Shown here in pieces: positions 7,500 to 13,866 of a stretch of DNA of 13,866 bases (positions are counted from its first letter, which is position 1; each line of letters opens with the position of its first letter). The position numbers and the translations under genes were made by a program. The notes under the pieces were generated by a model, which did no database searches, was not told the origin of the DNA, and was given only the letters and a program-made list of their open reading frames with translations. The stretch covers positions 1 to 13,866 of the forward strand of contig JBEAQJ010000164.1 in assembly GCA_041163945.1 (NCBI GenBank). Reading direction: 5' to 3'. Source of the DNA: Roseicyclus sp041163945 (lineage in GTDB: Bacteria; Pseudomonadota; Alphaproteobacteria; Rhodobacterales; Rhodobacteraceae).

Positions 7500-8285
7500 A
7501 TGACCGACAAGATCCTGACCGAACAAAAGGGCGATATCGCCCGGATCATTTTCAACCAGCCCGAAAAGCGCAACGCGGTCTCGCTGGAAATGTGGGAAGC
7601 CGTCGAGGCGGCGGTCACCCGCTTTCAGGCCGATCCCAGCGTGCGGATCTTGATCTTGTCGGGGGCGGGGGGAAAGGCCTTCGTCTCGGGCGCCGATATC
7701 TCGAAATTCGAAAGTGAACGCGCCAGCGAAGACGCCGTGGCCCATTACAACGCCACCACCAAGCGCGTCTATGACATGATCGAAGCCTTTCCCAAGCCCA
7801 CCATCGCCCAGATCGACGGCTTTTGCATCGGGGGCGGCATGGCGCTGGCGCTGTGCTGCGATCTGCGGATCTGCGGGGCGGGGGCCAGTTTCGCGGTTCC
7901 GGCCGCCAAGCTTGGTCTGGGATACGGCTTTGCCGGGATCAAGCGTTTGGTCGACGTGGTCGGCCCCGCCTTTGCCAAGGAAATCTTTTTCACCGCCCGT
8001 CGCTTCGATGCGGAAGAGGCGCGCGTGATGGGGCTGGTCAACCGCGTTGTCCCCGATGATCAGGTCGCTCAAGTGGCCGAAGACACCGCCCGCATGATCG
8101 CGGAAAACGCGCCGATGACGGTCGGATCGGTCAAGTATATCGTCGGGCAGACCGTGGCCCCCGAAAGCGCGCGCAACCTGGCCGAATGCGATGCGCGGGT
8201 GAAAGCCTGTTTCGACAGCCAGGACTATATCGAAGGGCGCCGCGCCTTCATGGAAAAGCGCAAACCCAACTTTATCGGCGCCTGA
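7500..8285 (+). CDS. Crotonase-fold protein, probable YgfG-like acyl-CoA decarboxylase
   Basis: The 261 residues span a full crotonase domain, with the oxyanion-hole segments Ser-Gly-Ala-Asp-Ile (about 66-70) and Gly-Phe-Cys-Ile-Gly-Gly-Gly (107-113). Both acid/base glutamates of enoyl-CoA hydratases are missing. Ala115 replaces the first (Gly-Gly-Gly-Cys-Glu in hydratases) and Ala135 the second (Gln-Pro-Glu). By contrast, Tyr142 in 'KLGLGYGFAGIKRL' aligns with Tyr140 of E. coli methylmalonyl-CoA decarboxylase YgfG/ScpB. The C-terminus 'DYIEGRRAFMEKRKPNFIGA' closely matches that enzyme's end. I therefore favour decarboxylation of a malonyl-type CoA over hydration. Automatic annotation would say enoyl-CoA hydratase. 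AAGGGA lies eight bases before the start. It sits in an operon with a CoA-transferase and a thioesterase, facing a MatB-like ligase. Confidence 0.85.
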   Translation: MTDKILTEQKGDIARIIFNQPEKRNAVSLEMWEAVEAAVTRFQADPSVRILILSGAGGKAFVSGADISKFESERASEDAVAHYNATTKRVYDMIEAFPKPTIAQIDGFCIGGGMALALCCDLRICGAGASFAVPAAKLGLGYGFAGIKRLVDVVGPAFAKEIFFTARRFDAEEARVMGLVNRVVPDDQVAQVAEDTARMIAENAPMTVGSVKYIVGQTVAPESARNLAECDARVKACFDSQDYIEGRRAFMEKRKPNFIGA

Positions 8286-8293
8286 GCGATCCG

Positions 8294-8761
8294 ATGCCCG
8301 ACCACCCCACCGCCCGGATCGATGTCGTGGCCGCGCGGCAGCGCCTTGAACAGGCATTGGACGATCACGAACAGGCGTTCGAGCGGTTCTTTTTCGCGCG
8401 CTTTCTCGGCCTGTCCTTTGCCTACCTGCCGGACGCGGCCCCCGACGCCGAAAAAGAGATCTGTCGCGTGCAGTTCGAGGTCACCGATTTGGTGAAAAAC
8501 CCCCAAGGGGTCCTGCATGGCGGTGTCATGGCCAGCGCGATGGACATTTCCATGGGCCATCTGGTGGCCAAGGTCGCGGGCCCCGGCGCCACGATCGAGA
8601 TGAAGGTGCAGTTCCTGCGCCCCGTCGCCCATGGCCTTGTCACCTGCGAGGGTCGGTTCACCAAGCGCGGGCGCAACCTGTCGTTCATGGAAAGCCATCT
8701 TCATGGACCGGATGGCAAACTGGCCGCCCATGCGACCGCCACCTGGAAAATGCCCGGCTGA
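8294..8761 (+). CDS. PaaI-type hotdog-fold acyl-CoA thioesterase
   Basis: This 155-residue cytoplasmic protein has the hotdog thioesterase signature around the central helix: Asn-Pro-Gln-Gly-Val-Leu-His-Gly-Gly with His75, and Asp84 in Ala-Met-Asp. This is followed by the beta-sheet core with 'ATIEMKVQFLRPV' and a C-terminal 'HATATWKMPG' strand. Such enzymes hydrolyse acyl-CoA esters to free acid and CoA. It begins eight bases after the crotonase stop, so it is almost certainly co-translated with it. The ATG at 8294 was chosen because it is the first start after that stop and matches the family's length; its ribosome site is weak. A likely job is to release CoA from dead-end or excess CoA esters of the pathway. 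The family is clear and the substrate is unknown. Confidence 0.88.
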   Translation: MPDHPTARIDVVAARQRLEQALDDHEQAFERFFFARFLGLSFAYLPDAAPDAEKEICRVQFEVTDLVKNPQGVLHGGVMASAMDISMGHLVAKVAGPGATIEMKVQFLRPVAHGLVTCEGRFTKRGRNLSFMESHLHGPDGKLAAHATATWKMPG

Positions 8762-8797
8762 CAGGCGCGGCCCGGTGTGACCTGCGGGCGGCCAAGC

Positions 8798-8827
8798 AAA
8801 AGGCGCGGGGGGTGCCCGCGCCTTTTT
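8798..8827. terminator. Bidirectional intrinsic terminator
   Basis: An eight-base-pair GC stem (GGCGCGGG 8802-8809 with CCCGCGCC 8815-8822, five-base loop) is flanked by AAAA on the left and TTTTT on the right. It can therefore stop both the plus-strand thioesterase operon and the minus-strand tctA transcript. It sits in the 103-base gap between these two convergent genes. Confidence 0.9.
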
Positions 8828-8864
8828 CCGTTTGAATGGGTCGTGTTTCGGGCGTGGCCTTGGG

Positions 8865-10388
8865 TCAGCCGTCGGTCGTTTTGGCGGCCTTGGCACGGGC
8901 GCCGTAGCGGCTCATCAGCGGCAGCAACACCACCAGCCCCACCGTGACCGCGATGATCGACAGCGATGCGCCGCGTTCGAAGAATATGTCGAACGACCCG
9001 CGCGAGATCGTCATGGTCTGACGCAGCGCCTGTTCGGCCAATGGCCCCAGAACCAGCGCCAGAACCAATGCGGCGGGCGAAAAGCCGTACATGCGCATGA
9101 AAAAGCCCACGATGGCCGCGGCCATCATCAGCCAAACTTCGACAAAGCTGGCATTCACGCTGAACGTGCCCAGCGCACAGATCACCACGATGCAAGGGCC
9201 CAACACCCGGTAGGGCACCTTGACGATCTGAACGAACAGCGGGATGGCGAAGATGTTGATCGCCAACAGCACCATGTTGCCCAGATACATCGACGCGATC
9301 AGCCCCCAGGCCAGCTCGGAATTCTGTTCCATGAACAGCGGGCCGGGGCGCAGCCCCCACAGCATGAAGGCCGCCAACAGCACCGCCGTGGATGCCGAGC
9401 CGGGAATGCCCAAGGTCAACAGCGGCACCATCGCGCCGGACGAGGCGGCGTTGTTGGCCGTCTCGGGCGCGACGAGCCCCGCCATTTCCCCCTTGCCGAA
9501 ATTCTCGGGCGTTTTCGAAATCGAGCGTTCGGCCGAATAGGCCATGAGCGACGCGATGGTCGCGCCAGCGCCGGGGATCACACCCACCACAAAGCCCAAC
9601 ACCGAACTGCGCACCATGGTCCAGCGGGTCGACAGGTAATCCTGTGCCGTGGGCCAGAACCGGGTTTCCTTGCGATAATCCACCAGCGTGCCTTCGCCCG
9701 CGCGATGCATGCCGGTGTAAAAGGCGTAGAACAATTCCCCCAGGCCGAACAAGCCAATGGCAATCGGAATGAAATAGATGCCGCCGATCAATTCCGCCGA
9801 GCCAAAGGTGTATCGCCCCTGTCCGGTTTCCAGATCGACGCCGACCGTGCCCAGCGCCAGGCCGATCAGGGCCGAAATCACCCCCAGCTTCCAGTTTGCG
9901 CCGATCATCACGATCAGCGTCAACAAGCCCATCAGCGCCAGCAAGAAATATTCCGGCGGCCCGAAGCTGCGGGAAACTTGGCTGAACATGGGCGCCAGCA
10001 TCGTGATCATCACGACCCCGACCGTGCCCCCCACGAAAGACGCCACCGCCTGCATCACCAGCGCCGGCCCCGCGCGCCCCTTTTTGGCCAGCGGATAACC
10101 GTCAAAGGTCGACGCAACCGTTGCGCTTTCGCCCGGAGTGTTCAGCAAGATCGAGGTGATCGTGCCCCCATACATCGAGCCATAATAGATCGCCGCCAGC
10201 ATCATGATGGCGCCGACCGGTTCCATCCCGAAGGTCAGCGGCAACAAGATCGCCAGCCCGGCCGAGGGGCCAAAGCCGGGGATCACGCCCACGATCATCC
10301 CCACCACCGCACCGATCAGCAGATACAGCATGTTCATCGGGGTGATCGCGACCGAAAGGCCCATCATCAGGTCGGAAAAGACATCCAT
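8865..10388 (-). CDS. tctA: Tripartite tricarboxylate transporter large permease TctA
   Basis: TctA is the large inner-membrane subunit of the TTT family, which drives carboxylate uptake with an ion gradient and a periplasmic binding protein. The 507-residue product is hydrophobic throughout, with roughly ten to twelve membrane segments, and carries the two repeated family signatures. The first is 'GVIPGFGPSAGLAILLPL' followed by Tyr-Gly-Gly-Thr-Ile-Thr-Ser-Ile-Leu-Leu-Asn-Thr-Pro-Gly. The second is 'GVIPGAGATIASLMAYSAER' followed by 'ANNAASSGAMVPLLTLGIPG'. The short C-terminal tail is basic and probably cytoplasmic. GGGAG lies six bases before the ATG. It is the last gene of the GntR-tctC-tctB-tctA operon, 39 bases after tctB. 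The family is certain. Citrate is only the founding substrate, and context points to another small carboxylate. Confidence 0.95.
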   Translation of the reverse strand: MDVFSDLMMGLSVAITPMNMLYLLIGAVVGMIVGVIPGFGPSAGLAILLPLTFGMEPVGAIMMLAAIYYGSMYGGTITSILLNTPGESATVASTFDGYPLAKKGRAGPALVMQAVASFVGGTVGVVMITMLAPMFSQVSRSFGPPEYFLLALMGLLTLIVMIGANWKLGVISALIGLALGTVGVDLETGQGRYTFGSAELIGGIYFIPIAIGLFGLGELFYAFYTGMHRAGEGTLVDYRKETRFWPTAQDYLSTRWTMVRSSVLGFVVGVIPGAGATIASLMAYSAERSISKTPENFGKGEMAGLVAPETANNAASSGAMVPLLTLGIPGSASTAVLLAAFMLWGLRPGPLFMEQNSELAWGLIASMYLGNMVLLAINIFAIPLFVQIVKVPYRVLGPCIVVICALGTFSVNASFVEVWLMMAAAIVGFFMRMYGFSPAALVLALVLGPLAEQALRQTMTISRGSFDIFFERGASLSIIAVTVGLVVLLPLMSRYGARAKAAKTTDG

Positions 10389-10427
10389 TCTTGGCTCCCT
10401 TAGCGGTCGTTGGTGCGCGCGACCCGA

Positions 10428-10901
10428 TCAGAACGGCAAATTGAAAAGGGCAGGCGGCATGTTCGCGTTCAAGAAGCGATCGAATGCCAGGTAAACCGCG
10501 CCGGGAAACAGCACCGCCACCAGTGCGTTCTGGATATGCCGGCGCGGGTTGAAGACGAAGAGCGCGAGCCCAAGGTAGGCCACCGTCGACACGAAACCGC
10601 CAAACAACCGCAGCATCACCGCGTACCCCAGCACCATGGCCAAAAGCACCACGACATCGCGCCAAAAGCCTGCGGGGGCATCTTCGGGCGCTGCGGCCCC
10701 ACCGGCGGCCACGACGCGCCGATCGCGCAGCGCGTCCAGGATCGCCCACAGCGTCATCACGATCATCCCCCCGCCCACAAGGCGCGGGAAAAAGCCCGGC
10801 CCGATCCGACCCGTGCGGGTCAAAAAGGTCAGGTCGAAAAAGGCGATGTAGCTGTAAAAGACCGCGCCACCCAACAGCGCCAGCAAGAACACGATGCGCA
10901 T
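10428..10901 (-). CDS. tctB: Tripartite tricarboxylate transporter small permease TctB
   Basis: TctB is the small membrane subunit that pairs with TctA. The 157-residue product has the expected four hydrophobic segments (about residues 2-20, 35-55, 80-110 and 120-145), with the family's Gly-Pro-Gly-Phe-Phe-Pro motif near residue 36 in 'TRTGRIGPGFFPRLVG'. An Ala/Gly-rich loop lies between the second and third helices. I start at the ATG at 10901, whose upstream GGGGGGA run is close but usable. The ATG at 10919 is in frame but has no ribosome site and would add six residues before a clean membrane helix. TctB proteins are poorly conserved, so length, helix pattern and position between tctC and tctA carry much of the call. 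Confidence 0.88.
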   Translation of the reverse strand: MRIVFLLALLGGAVFYSYIAFFDLTFLTRTGRIGPGFFPRLVGGGMIVMTLWAILDALRDRRVVAAGGAAAPEDAPAGFWRDVVVLLAMVLGYAVMLRLFGGFVSTVAYLGLALFVFNPRRHIQNALVAVLFPGAVYLAFDRFLNANMPPALFNLPF

Positions 10902-10918
10902 GGTCCCCCCATTTCGCA

Positions 10919-10955
10919 AGAAAATCGGGCCGGGCGCGCCAACGCGCCCGGCCCG
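10919..10955 (-). terminator. Intercistronic hairpin between tctC and tctB
   Basis: A perfect thirteen-base-pair stem, all G and C (10926-10938 with 10943-10955, four-base loop), is followed on the minus strand by ATTTTCTT. It lies between the tctC stop and the tctB start. It should act as a partial terminator or 3'-end stabiliser, so that binding protein is made in excess over the membrane subunits. Confidence 0.75.
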
Positions 10956-10970
10956 TCATCGGCGGGCGCC

Positions 10971-11963
10971 TTACTGGATCGCGCCGACCGAACGCAGAAC
11001 CGTTTCGAAACCGTTTTGCGTCTCGGTCAGGAAGCTGCGGAAATCCTCACCGAACAAGAAGGTGGGGGTCAGCGTGTTGTTCGCGATATAGGCGTCCCAT
11101 TCCGGGGTTTCGACCACGCGCTTCATGGTCTCGATCCAGAACGTCTGTGCCTCGGCCGGGGCATCGGGCGGCAAGATCAGGCCGCGCGGCATCGACACAC
11201 CGATCGGGTGGCCTGCCTCGGCCATGGTCGGCACGCCGGCCAGCGCATCGGGGGTCGAGTTGCCGGAATAGGCCAGTGCGCGCAGATCACCCGATTCGAT
11301 CAGGCCCAGGATCTCGCCGGGGTTGCCGGCCATCGCATCGATGGCACCCGACAACAGCGCGGTGGTCTGATCGGCCATCGAGTTGAACGAGATGTATTCG
11401 AATTCGAACCCGGCCGACTGTGCGAACAGGGCGGGCACGATGAAGTCCACGTTGACCGTGCCCGTGCCGCCGATGTTGACGGGGTTTGCCTTGGCGAATT
11501 CGATGAACTGGTTGATGTCCTGGATCTCGGACTGGCCGCTGACAACCAGCACCAGGTCATCGGTGGCCAACAAAGCCACGGGCGTGAAATCGGACGGTGC
11601 CCAAGGCAGGTCGGCCTGCAGCGGCGTAGTCACGAAGCTGCCCGAGGTGGTCGAGATGCCATAGCCCGATCCGGCCTGGCCAAACAGGTAGCCCCAGCCG
11701 ACCGCACCCGAGCCGCCGGCACGGTTTTCCAGCGTGATATTGCCGGGATACAGATCGTACTTGGTCAAGATCTCGACGATGGTGCGCGCCATGATGTCGT
11801 TGCCGCCGCCCGGGCCGAAGGCGATGGTCCAATCCAGCGTCTGTGCCGGATCGGGGTAGGTCTGGGCTTGCGCGGCGCCCGCCAGCGCAATGGGTGCGGC
11901 CAGCGCCAGACCCAGCACGCTTGCCTTGATGCGGCTTGCGATCTGATCGGTGTGAAGTGTCAT
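10971..11963 (-). CDS. tctC: TTT transporter periplasmic solute-binding protein TctC (Bug family)
   Basis: This 330-residue protein is the extracytoplasmic receptor that captures the carboxylate for TctBA. A Sec signal peptide is visible: Arg11 and Lys13, a hydrophobic stretch to about 29, and an Ala-Gln-Ala cleavage site after residue 33. The mature protein opens with 'WTIAFGPGGGNDIMART', the Bug-family loop whose Asp and backbone contact a ligand carboxylate. It continues with 'ENRAGGSGAVGWGYL', 'GTGTVNVDFIVPALF' and 'FNSMADQTTALLSGAIDAMAGNPGE' (seen as consecutive segments), all typical of the family. GGAGG lies five to six bases before the ATG at 11963. It is the first transporter gene downstream of the second GntR regulator, 96 bases away, and is followed by a strong hairpin. 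The ligand cannot be read from the sequence. Confidence 0.94.
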   Translation of the reverse strand: MTLHTDQIASRIKASVLGLALAAPIALAGAAQAQTYPDPAQTLDWTIAFGPGGGNDIMARTIVEILTKYDLYPGNITLENRAGGSGAVGWGYLFGQAGSGYGISTTSGSFVTTPLQADLPWAPSDFTPVALLATDDLVLVVSGQSEIQDINQFIEFAKANPVNIGGTGTVNVDFIVPALFAQSAGFEFEYISFNSMADQTTALLSGAIDAMAGNPGEILGLIESGDLRALAYSGNSTPDALAGVPTMAEAGHPIGVSMPRGLILPPDAPAEAQTFWIETMKRVVETPEWDAYIANNTLTPTFLFGEDFRSFLTETQNGFETVLRSVGAIQ

Positions 11964-11994
11964 GTTGTCCTCCCTAGGGTTTCGCTTCTTGGTC

Positions 11995-12025
11995 TGCAGG
12001 CGTTGCCCTTTCGGGCAGGCCTGCA
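11995..12025 (-). other. Imperfect hairpin in the GntR-tctC gap
   Basis: TGCAGGC (11995-12001) pairs with GCCTGCA (12019-12025), and inside it TGCCC pairs with GGGCA around a short loop, with a small asymmetric bulge. On the minus strand no U-run follows, so it is a poor intrinsic terminator. It may mark a processing site, or a leader structure for tctC, in the 96-base gap after the GntR stop codon. Confidence 0.45.
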
Positions 12026-12059
12026 TGGATGACTGGACAGCCAGCCAGATGTCGCAAGT

Positions 12060-12740
12060 TCAAAGCATGTCCAGCAATCGTGCCTTGCCGTTTTCGTGGT
12101 GCCACGCGCCCGCCTTGCGCGCGGCCTCGATATCGCCCGCCTCGATGGCGGCCACGATCCGGTCGTGTTCTTCGTTTGATTGGCTCAATGCGGCCGCCCC
12201 GTTCAGCACCCGCCGACGCAACAGCCGCACCTCTTTTCCAAAGGCCGCGTACAGCCGGGCCGCGCGCACGGCACTTGGCCCCGCGGCCTCCGCGATGCGG
12301 TCGTGAAAGGCCAGGTTCTGCTCGAAATAACCCGCCTCGTCACCGGCGCGGATCAGCCGCTCCATCTGCGCGACACAGGCGCGCAATTCGGATTTGATCG
12401 CGGCATCGGCGTGGCTGGCCAGAACCGCGCACAAATGGCCCGCCATCATCGCGCGCAGATCATAAAGCTGCAGCGCATCCTCCACCGACAGCTTGCGCAC
12501 ATAGACGCCTTCGTTGGCGACCGCCGTCACCAGGCCTTCGCGTTCCAGCGACCGGGCGGCATCACGCACCGGGGCGCGGCTGACACCCAGCTGTTCGGCC
12601 AGGGCGTATTCGTTCAGCCGTTCACCCGGCGCGATGTCGCCTTGCAAGATCATGCGTTCCAGCTCATCGCGCACCTCAAGAACCAGCGGGCGCTGGCGGC
12701 GCAAGGCCAAGGGGCTGCGGGTGTCCTGGTCGATCTCCAT
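12060..12740 (-). CDS. GntR family (FadR/FCD-type) transcriptional regulator
   Basis: This 226-residue protein is a paralogue-like relative of the GntR regulator at 5427-6125. The winged helix covers about residues 17-80, with 'EQLGVSRAPVRDAARSLERE', and the FCD domain follows. The FCD metal-type histidines appear in 'NLAFHDRIAEAAG', 'NEEHDRI' and 'AWHHENG'. It lies upstream of tctCBA on the same strand and divergent from an SDR-fold gene, so it probably controls the transporter operon and perhaps that gene. No Shine-Dalgarno sequence precedes the ATG at 12740; the start may be leaderless, since a palindromic operator-like site ends only about 30 bases upstream. The ligand is unknown; co-regulation with the ligase and CoA-transferase block is suggested by a shared DNA motif. 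Confidence 0.88.
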   Translation of the reverse strand: MEIDQDTRSPLALRRQRPLVLEVRDELERMILQGDIAPGERLNEYALAEQLGVSRAPVRDAARSLEREGLVTAVANEGVYVRKLSVEDALQLYDLRAMMAGHLCAVLASHADAAIKSELRACVAQMERLIRAGDEAGYFEQNLAFHDRIAEAAGPSAVRAARLYAAFGKEVRLLRRRVLNGAAALSQSNEEHDRIVAAIEAGDIEAARKAGAWHHENGKARLLDML

Positions 12741-12768
12741 AGTGGCAATTCAGGGCGCGCGGCACGGA

Positions 12769-12789
12769 TTGTCAACAATATTCTGTTGA
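12769..12789. promoter_or_regulatory. Palindromic operator-like site, GntR/SDR divergent region
   Basis: TTGTCAACA (12769-12777) opens an inverted repeat, TCAACA (12772-12777), six bases, TGTTGA (12784-12789), in an AT-rich patch 30 bases before the GntR start and about 70 before the SDR start. Perfect half-sites and this location fit autoregulation by a dimeric GntR protein. The same 9-mer occurs in the other GntR promoter region at 6155-6163. Confidence 0.55.
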
Positions 12790-12861
12790 TTGCCCGACAA
12801 ACCCCGGCTACCGAAGAACCGCGGGATGGACCGCGGCGATGCATCGGGGGGGGGCCACAAG

Positions 12862-13599
12862 ATGGAAGCGGTTTTGGCGGGAAAAACGGCCCTTGTCACG
12901 GGGTCGGGGCAGAATATCGGGCGTGCCATCGCGGTGCGGCTGGCACAGATGGGCTGCCAGGTGGTGGTCAATGGCGCCCGCGACCGTGCGGGATGCGACG
13001 ACACCGCCGCGCACGTGGTCGCTGCGGGCGGGCAGGCGCTGGTGGCCATGGGCGATGTGTCGCGCGCCGAGGATGTGGCGCGCATGGTTGACGCGGCCCG
13101 TGATCGGTTCGGGGGCATCGATATCCTTGTCAACAACGCGGCCCAAAGACCGCACAAGCCGTTTCTGGAAACCACCGATGCCGACTGGGACGCGGTCGTC
13201 GATACGGCCTTGACGGCCGCCTTTCGCCTCAGCCGCGCGGTTCTGCCCCACATGGTGGCGCACAAATGGGGGCGCATCGTCAATTTCACCGGCATGAAGT
13301 CCATCCGCGGCTATCACGAAGGCGCGCCGATCTCGGCGGCCAAGCACGGGGTCTGGGGCCTGACCAAGTCATTGTCGCAGGAATTCGCCGCGCATGGCAT
13401 CACCGCCAATGTCGTGTCCCCCGGTCAGATCCGCAAAGACAGCGACACCGCCGATGATCCGGCCCGCGTCCGCTCGATCCCGGCCGGGGTCATGGGCCGC
13501 CCCGCAGATGTCGCGGCCACGGTGGCCTTTTTGTGTTCGCCCGAGGCGGGCTTTGTGTCGGGGCAGATGATCGCGGTCAACGGCGGCGAAGAAACCTGA
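12862..13599 (+). CDS. SDR-fold protein with degenerate catalytic tetrad
   Basis: This 245-residue protein has a full Rossmann fold of the classical short-chain dehydrogenase/reductase type. It has the cofactor loop Thr-Gly-Ser-Gly-Gln-Asn-Ile-Gly (13-20), 'DILVNNAAQ' and the C-terminal 'FVSGQMIAVNGGEET'. By alignment to the Asn-Ser-Tyr-Lys tetrad, Asn is Ala116, Ser is Gly144 and Tyr is Ile157; only Lys161 remains. Tyr151 lies close by and might substitute. It may therefore be a non-reducing SDR, an enzyme with a displaced tyrosine, or a binding protein. I start at 12862, since the longer frame would need a TTG at 12790 inside the operator-like palindrome. Its ribosome site is poor. It faces the second GntR gene and may share its control, but its role is unknown. 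Confidence 0.85.
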   Translation: MEAVLAGKTALVTGSGQNIGRAIAVRLAQMGCQVVVNGARDRAGCDDTAAHVVAAGGQALVAMGDVSRAEDVARMVDAARDRFGGIDILVNNAAQRPHKPFLETTDADWDAVVDTALTAAFRLSRAVLPHMVAHKWGRIVNFTGMKSIRGYHEGAPISAAKHGVWGLTKSLSQEFAAHGITANVVSPGQIRKDSDTADDPARVRSIPAGVMGRPADVAATVAFLCSPEAGFVSGQMIAVNGGEET

Positions 13600-13734
13600 T
13601 CGCGCGCGCCTGATCGCGCACGAAGGAGGCTCTTTTCATCCGCCGCCGGCTGCGAAACTATGGCACCGGTCGGGGCCGTCGGCGCTGCAGGCCCCGCCCG
13701 CCACATAGCCCTTCGACCGATGGATCCATCGCCC

Positions 13735-13866
13735 ATGACACATTCGACCCCATCCCCTTCGCGCTATGCCGGTCCCTTGGGGGGCCACCCGCCGCAGACG
13801 CAGGTGATGACCGACCGCGCGGTGTTCACGGAAAGCTATGCCGTGATCCCGCGCGGCGTGATGCGC
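13735..13866 (+). CDS. allE: (S)-ureidoglycine aminohydrolase, N-terminal part
   Basis: Only the first 44 codons lie in the window. The segments 'GPLGGHPPQT' and 'DRAVFTESYAVIPRGVMR' match the start of the bicupin AllE/UGHY family, which in purine and allantoin breakdown removes ammonia from (S)-ureidoglycine to give ureidoglycolate, in the cytoplasm. The metal-binding cupin residues would lie beyond the window. Two further in-frame ATGs (13720 and 13660) could start it. None has a good ribosome site, and 13735 gives the usual length before the conserved block. It probably begins a separate purine-catabolism locus rather than belonging to the carboxylate cluster. The family call rests on a short but characteristic stretch. 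Confidence 0.7.
   Translation, partial: MTHSTPSPSRYAGPLGGHPPQTQVMTDRAVFTESYAVIPRGVMR

Noticed and set aside
3856..8285. Ligase, CoA-transferase and crotonase read as a carnitine caiC-caiB-caiD set.
   Set aside because: The ligase is much closer to MatB than to CaiC, and the crotonase lacks the catalytic glutamates expected of a crotonobetainyl-CoA hydratase; no caiA-like dehydrogenase or betaine carrier is present.
6180..12032. Very long open frames antisense to the CoA-transferase/crotonase genes, tctA and tctC.
   Set aside because: Their translations are Arg/Gly/His/Gln-rich with no domain pattern and mirror real genes with clear motifs on the other strand.
12790..12861. Extended start (TTG at 12790) for the SDR-fold gene.
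   Set aside because: The TTG directly abuts the operator-like palindrome and has no ribosome site, and the family N-terminus fits the ATG at 12862.

Overview
This GC-rich window looks like the chromosome of an alphaproteobacterium, most likely a Rhodobacterales/Paracoccaceae member. The grounds are the codon use, the phasin and poly-hydroxyalkanoate (PHA) synthase types, and the close resemblance of several products to Rhodobacter, Paracoccus and rhizobial families. I see no rRNA, tRNA, CRISPR array, insertion sequence or transposon, and no broken gene. Coding density is high. Every gap between genes is under about 210 bases.

Layout. (1) Bases 1-356 hold the end of a host-attachment-family protein. 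(2) Bases 370-3697 form a PHA storage block: a phasin-like protein (minus), a Crp/Fnr-family regulator (plus) and a PhaC-type PHA synthase (minus). The regulator and synthase meet tail to tail and share four bases. A TTAAC-N4-GTCAA dyad lies between the phasin and regulator genes. (3) Bases 3856-6125 (minus) carry a FadR-type GntR regulator followed by a MatB-like malonyl-CoA synthetase, closed by a terminator hairpin. (4) Divergent from it, 6237-8761 (plus) carries a family III CoA-transferase, a crotonase-fold protein and a hotdog thioesterase. The crotonase lacks both hydratase glutamates and instead resembles E. coli methylmalonyl-CoA decarboxylase. (5) After a bidirectional terminator, 8865-12740 (minus) reads GntR regulator, tctC, tctB, tctA: a tripartite tricarboxylate-type (TTT) transporter operon. 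(6) Divergent from that is an SDR-fold protein (12862-13599) with a degenerate catalytic tetrad. The window ends in the first 44 codons of a ureidoglycine aminohydrolase.

How the parts may work together (inference). The TTT transporter would import a small carboxylate. The MatB-like ligase, or the CoA-transferase, would make its CoA ester. The YgfG-like crotonase would decarboxylate a malonyl-type CoA. The thioesterase would rescue stalled CoA esters. No MatA-type malonyl-CoA decarboxylase is present, so this could be an alternative route for malonate or a substituted malonate, with products that could feed the neighbouring PHA synthase. The 9-mer TTGTCAACA occurs in both GntR divergent promoter regions, which suggests the uptake and catabolic halves are co-regulated. 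The substrate cannot be fixed from sequence alone.
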